The notes under the pieces are model-generated. The model searched no databases. It saw only the letters and a list, made by a program, of their open reading frames with translations, and had not been told where the DNA came from. Below are positions 1 through 9,315 of a stretch of 64,000 bases of DNA, piece by piece. Positions within the stretch are counted from its first letter, which is position 1; each line of letters begins with the position of its first letter. The stretch covers positions 1-64,000 of the forward strand of contig NZ_JAQZAM010000017.1 in the NCBI RefSeq assembly GCF_028737215.1, given 5' to 3'. Source of the DNA: Actinomycetospora chibensis (lineage in GTDB: Bacteria > Actinomycetota > Actinomycetes > Mycobacteriales > Pseudonocardiaceae). Made by a program: the position numbers and the translations under genes.

Positions 1-223
1 CCATCCACGGATCGTGGACCGGCCCAGCTCACAGACTTGGGAGACACGCCCTAGGTGGGTCCCTTTCCCGACGCCGATGCCAGAGTGCTCTGCATCACAG
101 CCCGCAGCGATCGAGCGAGCCCTGCGCGTCGGACGAGGCGCATCGGTGCGCGCGCCGTCCCGACGACGCACGCCTCGGTCTCCGAGGTCGCCGACGGACC
201 CTTCCACGAAGGAGCACCGACTC

Positions 224-1867
224 ATGACTTCAGCCAGCGTCGAGACCCCGAACGGGGAAGGGGGGAGTCGTGTGACCGAGCTGGACGCCGTCGTGCTCGG
301 GGCGGGCGTGGCCGGCCTCTACCAGCTCCATCAGCTCCGCGAGCAGGGCCTGCGGGTGAAAGCGTTCGACGCCGCCGGCGACGTGGGCGGTACCTGGTGG
401 TGGAACCGGTACCCGGGCGCACGCTTCGATTCCGAGGGCTACATCTACCAGTACCTGTTCGACGAGAAGCTCTACAAGGACTGGAGCTGGAGCCAGAAGT
501 TCCCGGGGCAGCCGGAGATCGAGCGGTGGATGCACTACGTCACCGACCGGCTCGACCTGCGCAAGGACATCCAGTTCGGGACGAGGATCACGTCCGCGCA
601 CTACGACGAGGGTCGGGGCCGTTGGCTCGTGCACACCGACCAGGGCGACGTCATCGACACCCAGTTCTTCGTCTCCTGCGCCGGGATGCTCTCCGCGCCC
701 CTGCGGAACATCCCGGGCATCGAGTCGTTCAGCGGGCAGCTCGTGTTCACGTCGGCCTATCCCGCCGAGGGCCCGGACCTGGCGGGCAAGCGCGTCGGTG
801 TCGTCGGGGTCGGCGCGACGGGCATCCAGGTCATCCAGACGATCGCTTCCGAGGTCGGCCACCTCACGGTCTTCGCCCGCACTCCGCAGTACATGCTGCC
901 GATGAAGAATCCGACCTACGGACCGGAGGACCAGGACTGGTACAAGAGCCGCTTCGAGGAGCTCAAGGCCACGATCCCGTACACGTTCTCCGGCTTCGAG
1001 TACGACTTCGAGCACGCCTGGGCGGACTGCTCCCCGGAGCGACGCCAGGAGATCCTCGAGGAGATCTATCAGGACGGGTCGCTCAAGCTCTGGCTCGCCG
1101 GGTTCGGTGAGGTGTTCTTCGTCGAGGAGATCAGCGAGGCGGTCTCGGAGTTCGTGCGCGACAAGATGCGGGCGCGCCTGCGCGGCGACCAGCACCTCAT
1201 CGACACCCTCGTACCGACCGACTACGGGTTCGGCACCCACCGGGTGCCGCTGGAGAACGGCTACCTCGAGGTCTACCACCAGGACAACGTCGACCTCGTC
1301 AACGTCCGCGACAACGCGATCGCGCAGATCCGCCCCGAGGGGATCGAGCTCGCCGACGGCACCCTCCACGAGTTCGACGTGATCATCCTGGCCACCGGCT
1401 TCGATGCCGGCACCGGCGCGCTGACCCGGATCGACGTCCGCGGACGGGACAACCGCTCGCTGGCCGAGGAGTGGGGGCAGGACATCCGCACCACGATGGG
1501 CCTGGGCAAGCACGGCTACCCGAACCTGCTCACCACCGCGGTGCCCCTCGCCCCGTCGGCGGCGCTGTGCAACATGACCACCTGCCTGCAGCAGCAGACC
1601 GAGTGGATCAGTGGAGCGATCCGGGACCTCAAGGCCGACGGGAAGACGACCATCGAACCGACGGCGGAGGGCGAGGACGCCTGGGTCGCCCATCACGAGG
1701 AGCTCGCCAACGCGACGCTCGTCCCGAAGACGACCTCGTGGTACCTCGGCTCGAACGTGCCGGGCAAGCCGCGTCGGCTGCTGTCCTACATCGGGGGGGT
1801 CGGCACCTACCGCCAGAAGTGCGAGGACGAGGCCGCCGGCGGCTACCCGACCTTCTCCCGGACCTGA
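224..1867 (+). CDS. Baeyer-Villiger-type flavin monooxygenase
   Basis: 547 aa, a usual length for class B flavoprotein monooxygenases, which use FAD and NADPH to insert oxygen next to a ketone. The first Rossmann site is GAGVAG near residue 26. It is followed by GGTWWWNRYPG (55-65), typical of Baeyer-Villiger enzymes, and the NADPH Rossmann site GVGATG (195-200). The family fingerprint FxGxxxHxxxW(P/D) appears at 169-180 as F-S-G-Q-L-V-F-T-S-A-Y-P, so His is Phe and Trp is Tyr. The ATG at 224 was chosen because AAGGAG lies 9 bases upstream; the open frame to its left has no family similarity. The next gene, an esterase, would hydrolyse an ester or lactone product. The substrate cannot be read from sequence. 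Confidence 0.88.
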   Translation: MTSASVETPNGEGGSRVTELDAVVLGAGVAGLYQLHQLREQGLRVKAFDAAGDVGGTWWWNRYPGARFDSEGYIYQYLFDEKLYKDWSWSQKFPGQPEIERWMHYVTDRLDLRKDIQFGTRITSAHYDEGRGRWLVHTDQGDVIDTQFFVSCAGMLSAPLRNIPGIESFSGQLVFTSAYPAEGPDLAGKRVGVVGVGATGIQVIQTIASEVGHLTVFARTPQYMLPMKNPTYGPEDQDWYKSRFEELKATIPYTFSGFEYDFEHAWADCSPERRQEILEEIYQDGSLKLWLAGFGEVFFVEEISEAVSEFVRDKMRARLRGDQHLIDTLVPTDYGFGTHRVPLENGYLEVYHQDNVDLVNVRDNAIAQIRPEGIELADGTLHEFDVIILATGFDAGTGALTRIDVRGRDNRSLAEEWGQDIRTTMGLGKHGYPNLLTTAVPLAPSAALCNMTTCLQQQTEWISGAIRDLKADGKTTIEPTAEGEDAWVAHHEELANATLVPKTTSWYLGSNVPGKPRRLLSYIGGVGTYRQKCEDEAAGGYPTFSRT

Positions 1868-1943
1868 GCCCCGTCCTCCCCCCTCACCCCACGCGTCGCA
1901 CCCGGCTCCCGGGATCGGCGCGCCAGCAGACCGGAGACCGATC

Positions 1944-3110
1944 ATGAGCAAGCCCATCGACAGCAGCGCCATCGACAAGGTCCTCCAGGCCGCGGTCGAC
2001 GACGGTGCGGTGCCGCACGTCGCGGCCATCGCCGCCGACCGCGACGGCATCGTCTACGAGGGCGGTGCCGGTGCCCCGACCGTCGGTCAGGGCGGCACCG
2101 TCACCACCGGTACGCAGTTCCGGATCATGTCGATGACCAAGATGGTCGCGACCGTGGCCGCACTGCAGCTCCGCGAGTCCGGGCGCGTCGACTTCGACAC
2201 CCCGGTCGCCGAGTTCTGCCCGGAGTTCGCCGACCTCCAGGTCCTCGACGGCTTCGACGGCGACACCCCACGGCTGCGCGCACCCCGCACCCAGGCGACC
2301 GTGCGCCACCTCCTCACCCACACGTCGGGCCTGGGCTACTGGTTCTTCGACGCCGACCTGGCCCGCTACGAGCAGGTGACCGGCACCCCGAACGTCCTCG
2401 GTGGCGCCGGCGCGTTCAAGGCCCCGCTGCTGCACGATCCCGGGGCCCGCTTCACCTACGGCATCAACACCGACTGGCTCGGGAAGGTGATCGAGGCCGT
2501 CACCGGGCAGGGCCTCGACGTGGTGGTCAAGGAGAAGATCACCGGCCCGCTCGCCATGGCCGACACGATGTTCCTGCTCGACGCGGCCCGCACCGAGAAC
2601 GCCGTGACCGTCCACGTGCCGGGCGAGGACGGGAGCTGGGCCTCGGCCGGCGAACTGCTCCCGCAGGAACCGGACTGGTGGGCCGGGGGTCACGGGCTCT
2701 ACTCCACCCCCCGCGACTACATCCGCTTCGAGCAGGCCCTGCTGCGCGGCGGTGAGCTCGACGGCGAGCGCATCCTCGAGCGGACGAGCGTCGAGGACGC
2801 CTTCACCAACCAGATCGGTGCCCTGAACTTCCCGCCCGAGATCCCGACCGCCGACCCGGCGACCACCGCCTCGTTCAACGCCGGGCCCGGCTGGAAGTGG
2901 GGCTACGGGCTGCTGCTCAACACAGTCGACGTGCCGGGCGGCCGCCGTGCGGGCAGCGGCGCCTGGGCGGGCCTGTTCAACACGCACTTCTGGATCGACC
3001 CCACGACCGGGATCTGCGCGTCGATCTACACCAACTCGCTCCCGTTCGTCACACCCGGGGCGTTCGCGCTCTACGGCGAGTTCGAGCAGGCCCTCTACGC
3101 CTCTCTGTGA
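1944..3110 (+). CDS. Beta-lactamase-fold serine hydrolase / family VIII esterase
   Basis: 388 aa. The S-x-x-K catalytic motif is SMTK at 63-66, and a Tyr (Y172, in TYGIN) sits where class C beta-lactamases and family VIII esterases have their second motif. No signal peptide is visible, so a cytoplasmic esterase is more likely than a secreted lactamase. GGAG precedes the ATG by about 8 bases. It lies 76 bases behind the monooxygenase on the same strand. Monooxygenase-esterase pairs are known for ketone breakdown (oxidation to ester or lactone, then hydrolysis), and this is the role inferred here. A true beta-lactamase role is less likely. Confidence 0.85.
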   Translation: MSKPIDSSAIDKVLQAAVDDGAVPHVAAIAADRDGIVYEGGAGAPTVGQGGTVTTGTQFRIMSMTKMVATVAALQLRESGRVDFDTPVAEFCPEFADLQVLDGFDGDTPRLRAPRTQATVRHLLTHTSGLGYWFFDADLARYEQVTGTPNVLGGAGAFKAPLLHDPGARFTYGINTDWLGKVIEAVTGQGLDVVVKEKITGPLAMADTMFLLDAARTENAVTVHVPGEDGSWASAGELLPQEPDWWAGGHGLYSTPRDYIRFEQALLRGGELDGERILERTSVEDAFTNQIGALNFPPEIPTADPATTASFNAGPGWKWGYGLLLNTVDVPGGRRAGSGAWAGLFNTHFWIDPTTGICASIYTNSLPFVTPGAFALYGEFEQALYASL

Positions 3111-3117
3111 CCGGCCG

Positions 3118-3160
3118 ACCGGCGTCGGCCCGCGGGGCGCTCCGGCGGGCCGACGCCGGT
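3118..3160. terminator. Bidirectional hairpin between convergent genes
   Basis: A perfect 16-bp inverted repeat (arms 3118-3133 and 3145-3160) with an 11-base loop lies between the stops of the esterase and the LuxR gene. There is no T-tract, which is usual for high-GC actinobacteria. The right arm ends on the first base of the regulator's stop codon. Confidence 0.7.
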
Positions 3161-5886
3161 CACACCAACAGCCCACCTCGTCGCGCCACCGACACCGCTT
3201 CGGTGCGGTTGGTGACGTCGAGCTTGCTGAAGACGTTCTTCAGGTGCCACTTCACCGTGTTGACGGTGACGCCCAGGGCGCGGGCGATCTGCTGGTTGCT
3301 GCGTCCGACGTCGAGCATGCGGACGACCTCGAGCTCCCGGCCGTTGAGATCACCCGCGGAGGCCCGGCCGATCGGCTGCGGCGCGTTCGCCACCAGGGCA
3401 TGGAGTTCCTCGGCGGGCGGGAGCGACTCGTCGACGTCGCCGTCGCCGAGTCGGCCCACGATGCGTGCGAGGACGGCCCGGACGTCCGGGCCGCCCTCGT
3501 GGACGAGCTGGGGAACTCCGGCCGAGACGACCCTGGTCAGGACAGCGGCGAGGGTGCGTTCGGCGGACAGGCACCGGGCGGCGCGCTGCTGGATGCCCGC
3601 CAGCTGGATCGAGAGCTCGGTGGCGACCCGGAGCTGCCCGTGCTCCGTGGCTTCGGCGACGAGGTCCTCCACGAGTGCCACAGCCCGGTCGTGCTCGCCC
3701 TCGGCGGAGTGCACCGCGGCCAGCGCCGATGTCCGGAGCTGATCGATCCGCACACCGATCCCGTCGTGTCGCGACGAGCCCTCGGGCAGGTCGCGGGCCA
3801 CCCGGTGCGCCTCTCTCGTCCTGCCCCTCGCGAGCATCTGGACGACGCGTTCCGCGCCGACAGCGGCCCGCAGCCGCGTCAGACAGAGCCGATCGGCGAC
3901 CCGGGCGCCCTCCACGAGCAACTCGGCCGACTCGTCCGTCGCGCCGCGCGCCGCCTTGATGCGCGCCGACAGCACGAAGCTCGCGATCATGAAGTCGACG
4001 ACGCCGCTCTCGGAGCCGAGCTCCCCGCTCTCGTCGAGCAGACGTTCGGCCTCGCCCACCTCGCCGCGCACGTAGTGCAGCTCTCCGAGCAGCGCGCCGG
4101 CGAGCTGTGCGGCGTGGGAGCGCCGGCCCGCGCTCTCGCGGGCCAGGATGACCGCACCCTCGAGCTCCTCCCGCGCCGCGGGTACGTCCAGTTGCGAGAG
4201 CGCGGCGACCCCGGCGAAGCAGCGTCCGTAGACGCCGGCGAACGGACCCCTGGTGCGATCGTGGAACGGGGCGGCCCACCGTTGCCGCTCCCGCGCGCGG
4301 TCGAATCGCATCGCGTGGATGTCGCAGAAGGTCTGGATGTTCGCCGACACCGCGACCACCCATGGGCGGTAGCTGCGGGAGCTGTGCAGGCTCCGTGCGA
4401 CGAGGTCCTCGGCCCTGTCCGTGCGGTCGCCGTAGATGTCGATGCATGCCTGCACGACGTCGGCCTCGCTCCGCATCTCCTCGTGGTCCGCGGCCCCCGG
4501 CAGCGCCGGGAGCAGGGCGTCGAGTGAGGACTGGGCGGCCGCGGTCCGCTGCAACAGGCAGTTCGCCCACGCGACCGCCATCAGCAACCCGGGCCGGTCG
4601 TCGGCGGCGGTGGCCGGGAGCCGGCCGAGCAGCCCCAGCAGGCTCACCATCCGGCTGTGCTCCACGAGCGGCATCGCGTGCTGTTCGACGAGGTCGGTGG
4701 CCCGGCGGATGTCGCCGCCGCCCAGCGCGTGCGCCACGGCCTCCGGGACCAGGGTCTGCTCGGCGAACCAGGCCGAGGCCCGGGCGTGCAGGTCGGCGAG
4801 CCGGTCGGGATGGTCGCGATCCAGTCGACGTCGCAGGTAGTCGGCGAACAGGTGGTGGTAGCGGAACCACTCCCGCTCGGTGTCGAGGGGACGCAGGAAC
4901 AGGTCCCGGTTCTCGAGCTCCTCGAGCATCGCCTGGCCGTCCCCCCGGCCGGCGAGCACGCCCGCGAGATCGCCGCAGAGCCGGTCGCACACCGAGGTGG
5001 CCAGTAGGAAGTCCAGGACGTCGGCCGGCAGCGCGTCGAGCACGTTCTCCGCCAGGTACTCGCCCACCGAGTGGTGACGTCCGGAGAACCCGCTGATCAA
5101 CGCGGCGGGGTCGGCGCTGTCCCGCAACGACAGCGACGCCAGCTGCAGCGCGGCGACCCACCCGTCGGTGCCGGCGGAGAGCCGCGCGACGTCGTCGCCG
5201 TCGAGACGCAGCCCGTTGAGCTCGACGAGGAACTCCCGGGTCTCGTCGAGGTCGAACCGCAGCGCGTCGGCGTCGATCTCCACCACGTGTCCCCGCACGC
5301 GCAGCCGACTCAACGGCAGCTGCGGCCGGCGACGGCTGGTCAGCACGATCGACAGGTTGGGCGGCGCGAAGTCCACCAGGTGCACCAGCGCCCGCCGCGC
5401 CGCGGCTTCGTCGACGAGGTGCCAGTCGTCGAACGCGAGGACGACCCGCTCCTCGTGATCGCCCACGACCTCCAGGAGCGCCGACAGGGTGTAGCCCTGC
5501 ACGTCCTCGGCACTCTGCTCGATCAAGGCAGCAAGATCGTCGATCGACTCGCCGGCCGCGGGGAGGGCTCGACGCACGGCCTCGAGCAGGTGCGCGAGGA
5601 ACCAGTGCGGATCGACGTCGTCGCCGTGCAGGCCCAGCCAGGCCACCAGGGCCCCGGCGTCCTGCAGGATCGCCAGCCACTGCACCGCCAACGTCGTCTT
5701 CCCGTACCCGGCCGGTGCGTGGATCACGGTGAGCCGGCGCGGTTCGGAACGACGCAGACCCTCGAGCACCCGCCGCCGCTCGATGACGTTGTGCACGTGC
5801 GTCGGCGCCCGGAAGCGAGCTGACGCCTCGCGGGGTGCCCGGCGTGGCACGGCGGGCGTGGGGACCTCCGGCTCGGTCGTCATCAT
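3160..5886 (-). CDS. MalT-type LuxR transcriptional regulator (LAL family)
   Basis: 908 aa, the usual size of large ATP-binding LuxR regulators. A Walker A site (APAGYGKTT, residues 57-65) opens the STAND NTPase domain. A long TPR-like helical middle follows. A LuxR helix-turn-helix closes the C-terminus (about 840-905), with the LNGRELEVVRML start and the NTVKWHLKNVFSKL recognition helix. GGAGGA precedes the first of two adjacent ATGs. The gene converges on the monooxygenase-esterase pair, so it is a reasonable candidate to activate it when an inducer binds, but no operator was identified. Confidence 0.87.
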   Translation of the reverse strand: MMTTEPEVPTPAVPRRAPREASARFRAPTHVHNVIERRRVLEGLRRSEPRRLTVIHAPAGYGKTTLAVQWLAILQDAGALVAWLGLHGDDVDPHWFLAHLLEAVRRALPAAGESIDDLAALIEQSAEDVQGYTLSALLEVVGDHEERVVLAFDDWHLVDEAAARRALVHLVDFAPPNLSIVLTSRRRPQLPLSRLRVRGHVVEIDADALRFDLDETREFLVELNGLRLDGDDVARLSAGTDGWVAALQLASLSLRDSADPAALISGFSGRHHSVGEYLAENVLDALPADVLDFLLATSVCDRLCGDLAGVLAGRGDGQAMLEELENRDLFLRPLDTEREWFRYHHLFADYLRRRLDRDHPDRLADLHARASAWFAEQTLVPEAVAHALGGGDIRRATDLVEQHAMPLVEHSRMVSLLGLLGRLPATAADDRPGLLMAVAWANCLLQRTAAAQSSLDALLPALPGAADHEEMRSEADVVQACIDIYGDRTDRAEDLVARSLHSSRSYRPWVVAVSANIQTFCDIHAMRFDRARERQRWAAPFHDRTRGPFAGVYGRCFAGVAALSQLDVPAAREELEGAVILARESAGRRSHAAQLAGALLGELHYVRGEVGEAERLLDESGELGSESGVVDFMIASFVLSARIKAARGATDESAELLVEGARVADRLCLTRLRAAVGAERVVQMLARGRTREAHRVARDLPEGSSRHDGIGVRIDQLRTSALAAVHSAEGEHDRAVALVEDLVAEATEHGQLRVATELSIQLAGIQQRAARCLSAERTLAAVLTRVVSAGVPQLVHEGGPDVRAVLARIVGRLGDGDVDESLPPAEELHALVANAPQPIGRASAGDLNGRELEVVRMLDVGRSNQQIARALGVTVNTVKWHLKNVFSKLDVTNRTEAVSVARRGGLLV

Positions 5887-6154
5887 CGACTGTCCTCCGT
5901 CGCCCGCACCCGGCACGGGGCTCGTGACCCCGGAGGTGGTTCGCGGGCTCGGCGCCGACTCGCGCGAGCCGCACCGCCCGGCCGCACGGCCCTGGTACGA
6001 CCTCCACCACCTTGTCAACCGAACCGGCCGAGCCGACCACCCGATCGGGTAGTCAGTGTGACCCGAGATTCGGCGAGCGGCGAGTGCGTCACCCGGCCTC
6101 GGCGCCGGCGGCGAGGGCGTCCTCGCCGCCGGCGCGGTCCGGTGGGGCCTCGTC

Positions 6155-6328
6155 CTACGTGTCCTTCCCGCTGTCGGGCTCACGGTCGGCGACCTGCTGG
6201 GACAACGAGACGTCCGACTCCGACGCCGGCGAGTCCTCCGGGATGTCGGAGTTGTGGCCCTTGCCGCCGTGCTGGCCCGTGGTGTCGCCGCCCTCGGCGG
6301 TGGTCTTGCCGGCGTTGCTGTCGTTCAT
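6155..6328 (-). CDS. Small hydrophilic hypothetical protein
   Basis: 57 aa, rich in Gly, Asp, Ser and Thr, with no predicted membrane segment or known motif. The ATG at 6328 has a GGGAG site about 8 bases upstream, which favours it over the longer open frame that continues further upstream. It may be a disordered stress-type protein or a spurious frame. Composition gives no function. Confidence 0.4.
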   Translation of the reverse strand: MNDSNAGKTTAEGGDTTGQHGGKGHNSDIPEDSPASESDVSLSQQVADREPDSGKDT

Positions 6329-6656
6329 GCTCGTGCTCCCGTCCTCGGCGTCAGCCGTGGTGCTCGTCGTCGTCGACGTCGCTGGCGACGTCGCGCTGTT
6401 GTCCGTGCTGCCCTCGTCGACGTGGTCACCGACGACTCCGCCCACAGGGATGGGGGCGTCCGCGTCCACGTGTCCGGCGGGCCGTGCCGCCGTCGGGTCC
6501 GGGACGGGTCGAGAAGCACACACCTCTCCGCAGGTCGCGGGCCGGTCCACCTCGGGACGGCAGGTGTGCGCCCCGGACCGTACGGGGTCGGCCCGCTCAC
6601 GGACACCCCGTGGGCGACCCGGTCGATCCGCCGCTCGCGCACGGCGCTGGTGCGGA
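6329..6656. other. Gap with no recognisable gene
   Basis: 328 bases between the small hydrophilic ORF and the stop of the GtrA gene. Open frames run through it on both strands, but none resembles a known family. It would hold the promoter of the small minus-strand ORF. Confidence 0.4.
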
Positions 6657-7118
6657 TCAGGCCGGTTCGGGCTCGGGCCGCGTGGTGGTCCGGCGCGTGT
6701 GAGTGGAGAACACCCAGAGTCGGAGCACGACGAACCGAGCCGAACCGACAGCGCCGGTCACCGCGCCGATGAGCAGCAGCTGCGCCCACCAGGCATCGCT
6801 CACCACGGGTTCGAGCACCGCCAGGGCCGTGGCGGTGGCGATCAGGCCGGCAGCCGCCAGTCCGCCGCCCTCCCACTGCGCCGTCCACCAGCCGATCCGT
6901 CCCCCGGCGTGGAAGGTGAGCCGCCGGTGCAGCTCATTGGCCAGGATGGACGAAACGACGGCGCCGGCCAGGTTGGCCGGCTGGACGCCGAGCGGGCGCA
7001 GCAGCAGGAACACGCTGAAGTAGACCAGCGAACTGATCACGCCCACCGTGGCGAAGCGGACGATCTGAGCGGTGGTGTCGTCGCCGTGCAGCCGGGCCCG
7101 GGTGCCGCACAGCGCCAC
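6657..7118 (-). CDS. GtrA-family membrane protein
   Basis: 153 aa with about four hydrophobic segments. The opening matches the GtrA/DPMS pattern: a short polar start, then RFATVGVISSLVYF, then the N-E-x2-R-R-x-T-F motif after the second helix (NELHRRLTF). GtrA proteins are small membrane proteins linked to cell-surface polysaccharide work, often as flippases for polyprenyl-linked sugars. The GTG at 7118 is the nearest in-frame start giving family length; the start is uncertain. It is last in the minus-strand run after the thiocyanate hydrolase genes, 98 bases downstream of the accessory gene. No functional link to thiocyanate is evident. Confidence 0.7.
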   Translation of the reverse strand: MALCGTRARLHGDDTTAQIVRFATVGVISSLVYFSVFLLLRPLGVQPANLAGAVVSSILANELHRRLTFHAGGRIGWWTAQWEGGGLAAAGLIATATALAVLEPVVSDAWWAQLLLIGAVTGAVGSARFVVLRLWVFSTHTRRTTTRPEPEPA

Positions 7119-7216
7119 CTGCCAGGGCCGCGACCCCTTCGAGCACGGCGGGCACGAACGTGCGGCGGACACTCGCCCACGGTACGTCCGGGCCGCCGAG
7201 CCGTTGTTGGTGCAGG

Positions 7217-7579
7217 TCAGGCCCCGCCCGGGTCGAGTCGCGCGCGGACCGTGGCCAGGCGGCCGGCCAGCTCGGTCTCGTCGATGACGTTCCGGGCGAC
7301 CAGCGAGTGCGCCAGGGCGACGAGCTGGTTCTCCGGGTGGGGCAGCGAGGAGTACACCTCGCGGGTGATGCGGTCCTCGTCGTCGCGACGGGTGAGCAGG
7401 GGCAGCGCCGCCCCCTCCTCGTCGAGCGCGTCGCACATCGCGTCGAGGCTGGACTTCCAGGGCGGCACCGCATGGGTGACGCCGTACTCCGCGGCCATCC
7501 GTTCCCAGATCTGGTCGTGCTCGACGATCCGTTCCAGCGTCCGGACCCGGACGGAGGCGATGTCGTGGTCGGTCGTCAT
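7217..7579 (-). CDS. Putative thiocyanate hydrolase / nitrile hydratase accessory protein
   Basis: 120 aa, acidic, soluble. The C-terminal part (LVARNVIDETELAGRL) resembles the helical hairpin found in small nitrile-hydratase-type activators and at the N-terminus of nitrile hydratase beta chains. It starts 16 bases after the gamma-subunit gene, so the two are surely co-transcribed. Thiobacillus thioparus has a small activator (P15E) that helps load cobalt into thiocyanate hydrolase; by size and position this could be its counterpart. That is inference, and the sequence match is weak. Confidence 0.6.
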   Translation of the reverse strand: MTTDHDIASVRVRTLERIVEHDQIWERMAAEYGVTHAVPPWKSSLDAMCDALDEEGAALPLLTRRDDEDRITREVYSSLPHPENQLVALAHSLVARNVIDETELAGRLATVRARLDPGGA

Positions 7580-7595
7580 GTCGTGTCCCCGTGGA

Positions 7596-8324
7596 CTAGT
7601 CGCTCGTCACCGGACGGACCGCGGGGTGCACCGGGCGCACCGCGTTCGAGGTCACCCCGGGCTTGGGCAGCGCGACACCGATCAGGCAGTCGCGGGTCAC
7701 GATCTCCGCCAGCTGCTCCTCGCTCCACCCCTCCGTGCCGTCCGGCCGGACCGGGAGCACCATGAACCTGTGCTTCGAGTTCGAGTCCTCGACGCGCACC
7801 TCGACGTCCTCGGGCAGGTAGAGGCCGAACTCCGCGAGGACCTGGCGCGGCCACCGCACGATGCGGCGACGGTAGTTCGGCGTCCGGTACCACTCCGGCG
7901 ACATGCCCAGGATCGGGCGGGGATAGCAGGAGCACAGGGTGCAGACGATCACGTGGTGCAGCGTCGGGGTGTCCTCGAGCACCTCGAACGCGGTGAAGTC
8001 ACTGGGGGTGCCGAACCCGGTCGGGTGGAGCCAGTCGATGCCCATCTCGCGGGACGCGGCGACAGCATCGTCGAGCGCCAGACGCCGGAACTCCGGATCG
8101 AGCCAGGCCCTGGCGACGAATCGTGACCCGGCGGCCGGCTCGAGCTGCTCCACGTGCTCGGTGTAGCGCCGGTGGTCCTCGGCGGTGAACAGGCCCTTCT
8201 CGATGGCCAGCTCCCGCAGAGCGATCTCCAGCACCTCGAAGTCGGTGACCTCCTCGACCATCGGTGCCGTGCCGGCGTGCTGGTGCGTCTCGTGACCTGA
8301 CCCGTCCAGGTCCGTCTCCGTCAT
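7596..8324 (-). CDS. scnC: Thiocyanate hydrolase gamma subunit (cobalt-binding)
   Basis: 242 aa, homologous to nitrile hydratase alpha chains. Its segments match what I recall of Thiobacillus thioparus thiocyanate hydrolase gamma better than any nitrile hydratase: PMVEEV at 21-26, GTPSD, YPRPILG, RRRIVRWPRQVLAEFGL and TRDCLIGVALPKPG. The metal claw is V-C128-T-L-C131-S132-C133, the Thr-containing cobalt form; the last two Cys are oxidised in the known enzyme. The reaction is thiocyanate plus water to carbonyl sulfide and ammonia. GGAGGGGG precedes the ATG. It lies 40 bases behind the fused beta-alpha gene. Confidence 0.88.
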   Translation of the reverse strand: MTETDLDGSGHETHQHAGTAPMVEEVTDFEVLEIALRELAIEKGLFTAEDHRRYTEHVEQLEPAAGSRFVARAWLDPEFRRLALDDAVAASREMGIDWLHPTGFGTPSDFTAFEVLEDTPTLHHVIVCTLCSCYPRPILGMSPEWYRTPNYRRRIVRWPRQVLAEFGLYLPEDVEVRVEDSNSKHRFMVLPVRPDGTEGWSEEQLAEIVTRDCLIGVALPKPGVTSNAVRPVHPAVRPVTSD

Positions 8325-8364
8325 CCCCGTCCCCCTCCTCGTCTCCGCGTCACGTGCTGCCGGG

Positions 8365-9195
8365 CTAGACCGCCGGTCGGAGCCAGCGCTCCGAGATCTC
8401 CGCCTGGAGCGTGTCGTTCGGAGGGCCCGTGTACGCCGTCCACAGGTCCGCCATCCGGAAGCGCACGATGTAGAACCACTCCGATTCCTGGTCCTCGCGG
8501 TCGAACGCCTCGTCCTCCGGCGCCAGGCTCTCGTAGGAGACCTTGGCGACCGTTCCGCTCGCGCCCCTGAGGTATTCCTGGGTGCGCGTGTAGAAGATCG
8601 TGGGGAGCTCGCGCACGGACACCGCATCGCCGACCGCGAACCCGGGCGTGCCCGCCGTGTCGGCGAAGCACTGCGGATCGCCCTTGCCGATCGCGTCCAC
8701 GTGATGGCGGTTGCGGGCGACCGCGTCGGTGTTCCCGGTCGTGCGGGGTGCGGCGTCGAGGGGACCGCGGATGCCGCCGGCGTACCGATCCCGGACCTCG
8801 CCCACCCGCTCGATCAGCTCGCCGAGGGTGATGTGGCGCTTGTCGACCAGGCACCGGGCGATCGCCCACAGCCAGCGGCCGTAGTAGGGCAGCCCGAGGT
8901 AGTTCGTCCGTCCGAGGTCGACGTTGCCGATCCTCCGGCGTTCCTCCGAGGTCCAGATGCCACGCCAGCCCAGGACCTCACAGGTGACGAACGTGTTGAG
9001 CTCCCACTGCTCCTCCTCCTTGTCCTCGAACAAGGCCGGAGGGTCCGGCTCACCGCCGACGTCGTGCGGCGTCTTCATGTAGGCCCGGAACGCATCACGA
9101 TCGACCTGATCCGGATACGCCCAGTCCTGGACGCGGTGGAACGCCACACGCAGCTGACTCGAAAGATCGCCCAGGACAGAGTTGCCCACGACCAT
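8365..9195 (-). CDS. Thiocyanate hydrolase, fused beta and alpha subunits
   Basis: 276 aa. Residues 1 to about 145 match the beta subunit (FRAYMKTPHDVGGE, WELNTFVTCEVLGWRG, then YLGLPYYGRW). Residues from about 163 match the alpha subunit (HHVDAIGKGDPQCF, FYTRTQEYLRGASG, EWFY). In T. thioparus these are two separate proteins; here they form one reading frame joined by a linker of about 20 residues, as in the single beta chain of nitrile hydratase. An adjacent GTG at 9198 is an equally possible start. It is first in the cluster, so transcription probably begins just upstream, in 9196-9315. Confidence 0.85.
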   Translation of the reverse strand: MVVGNSVLGDLSSQLRVAFHRVQDWAYPDQVDRDAFRAYMKTPHDVGGEPDPPALFEDKEEEQWELNTFVTCEVLGWRGIWTSEERRRIGNVDLGRTNYLGLPYYGRWLWAIARCLVDKRHITLGELIERVGEVRDRYAGGIRGPLDAAPRTTGNTDAVARNRHHVDAIGKGDPQCFADTAGTPGFAVGDAVSVRELPTIFYTRTQEYLRGASGTVAKVSYESLAPEDEAFDREDQESEWFYIVRFRMADLWTAYTGPPNDTLQAEISERWLRPAV

Positions 9196-9315
9196 CACCC
9201 CGCTGGAAGGTCCACTCCACTAGCCCGAATGCGAAGTGAGAGTAACGTCGATCACACGATCCGGGAAGTGCCGCGACCGGGTGCAGCACCGACCCGCCCG
9301 CCGGCCACGACGCCG

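Noticed and set aside
1944-3110. Antibiotic-resistance beta-lactamase
   Set aside because: No signal peptide and placed next to a Baeyer-Villiger monooxygenase; an esterase role fits better.
3350-6040. 896-codon frame overlapping the LuxR regulator
   Set aside because: Same strand, wrong frame, Arg/Ala-rich; the other frame has Walker A and a LuxR domain.
7596-9195. Nitrile hydratase
   Set aside because: The subunit signatures fit thiocyanate hydrolase much better (PMVEEV start, YPRPILG, GDPQCF, PHDVGGE), though nitrile activity is not excluded.
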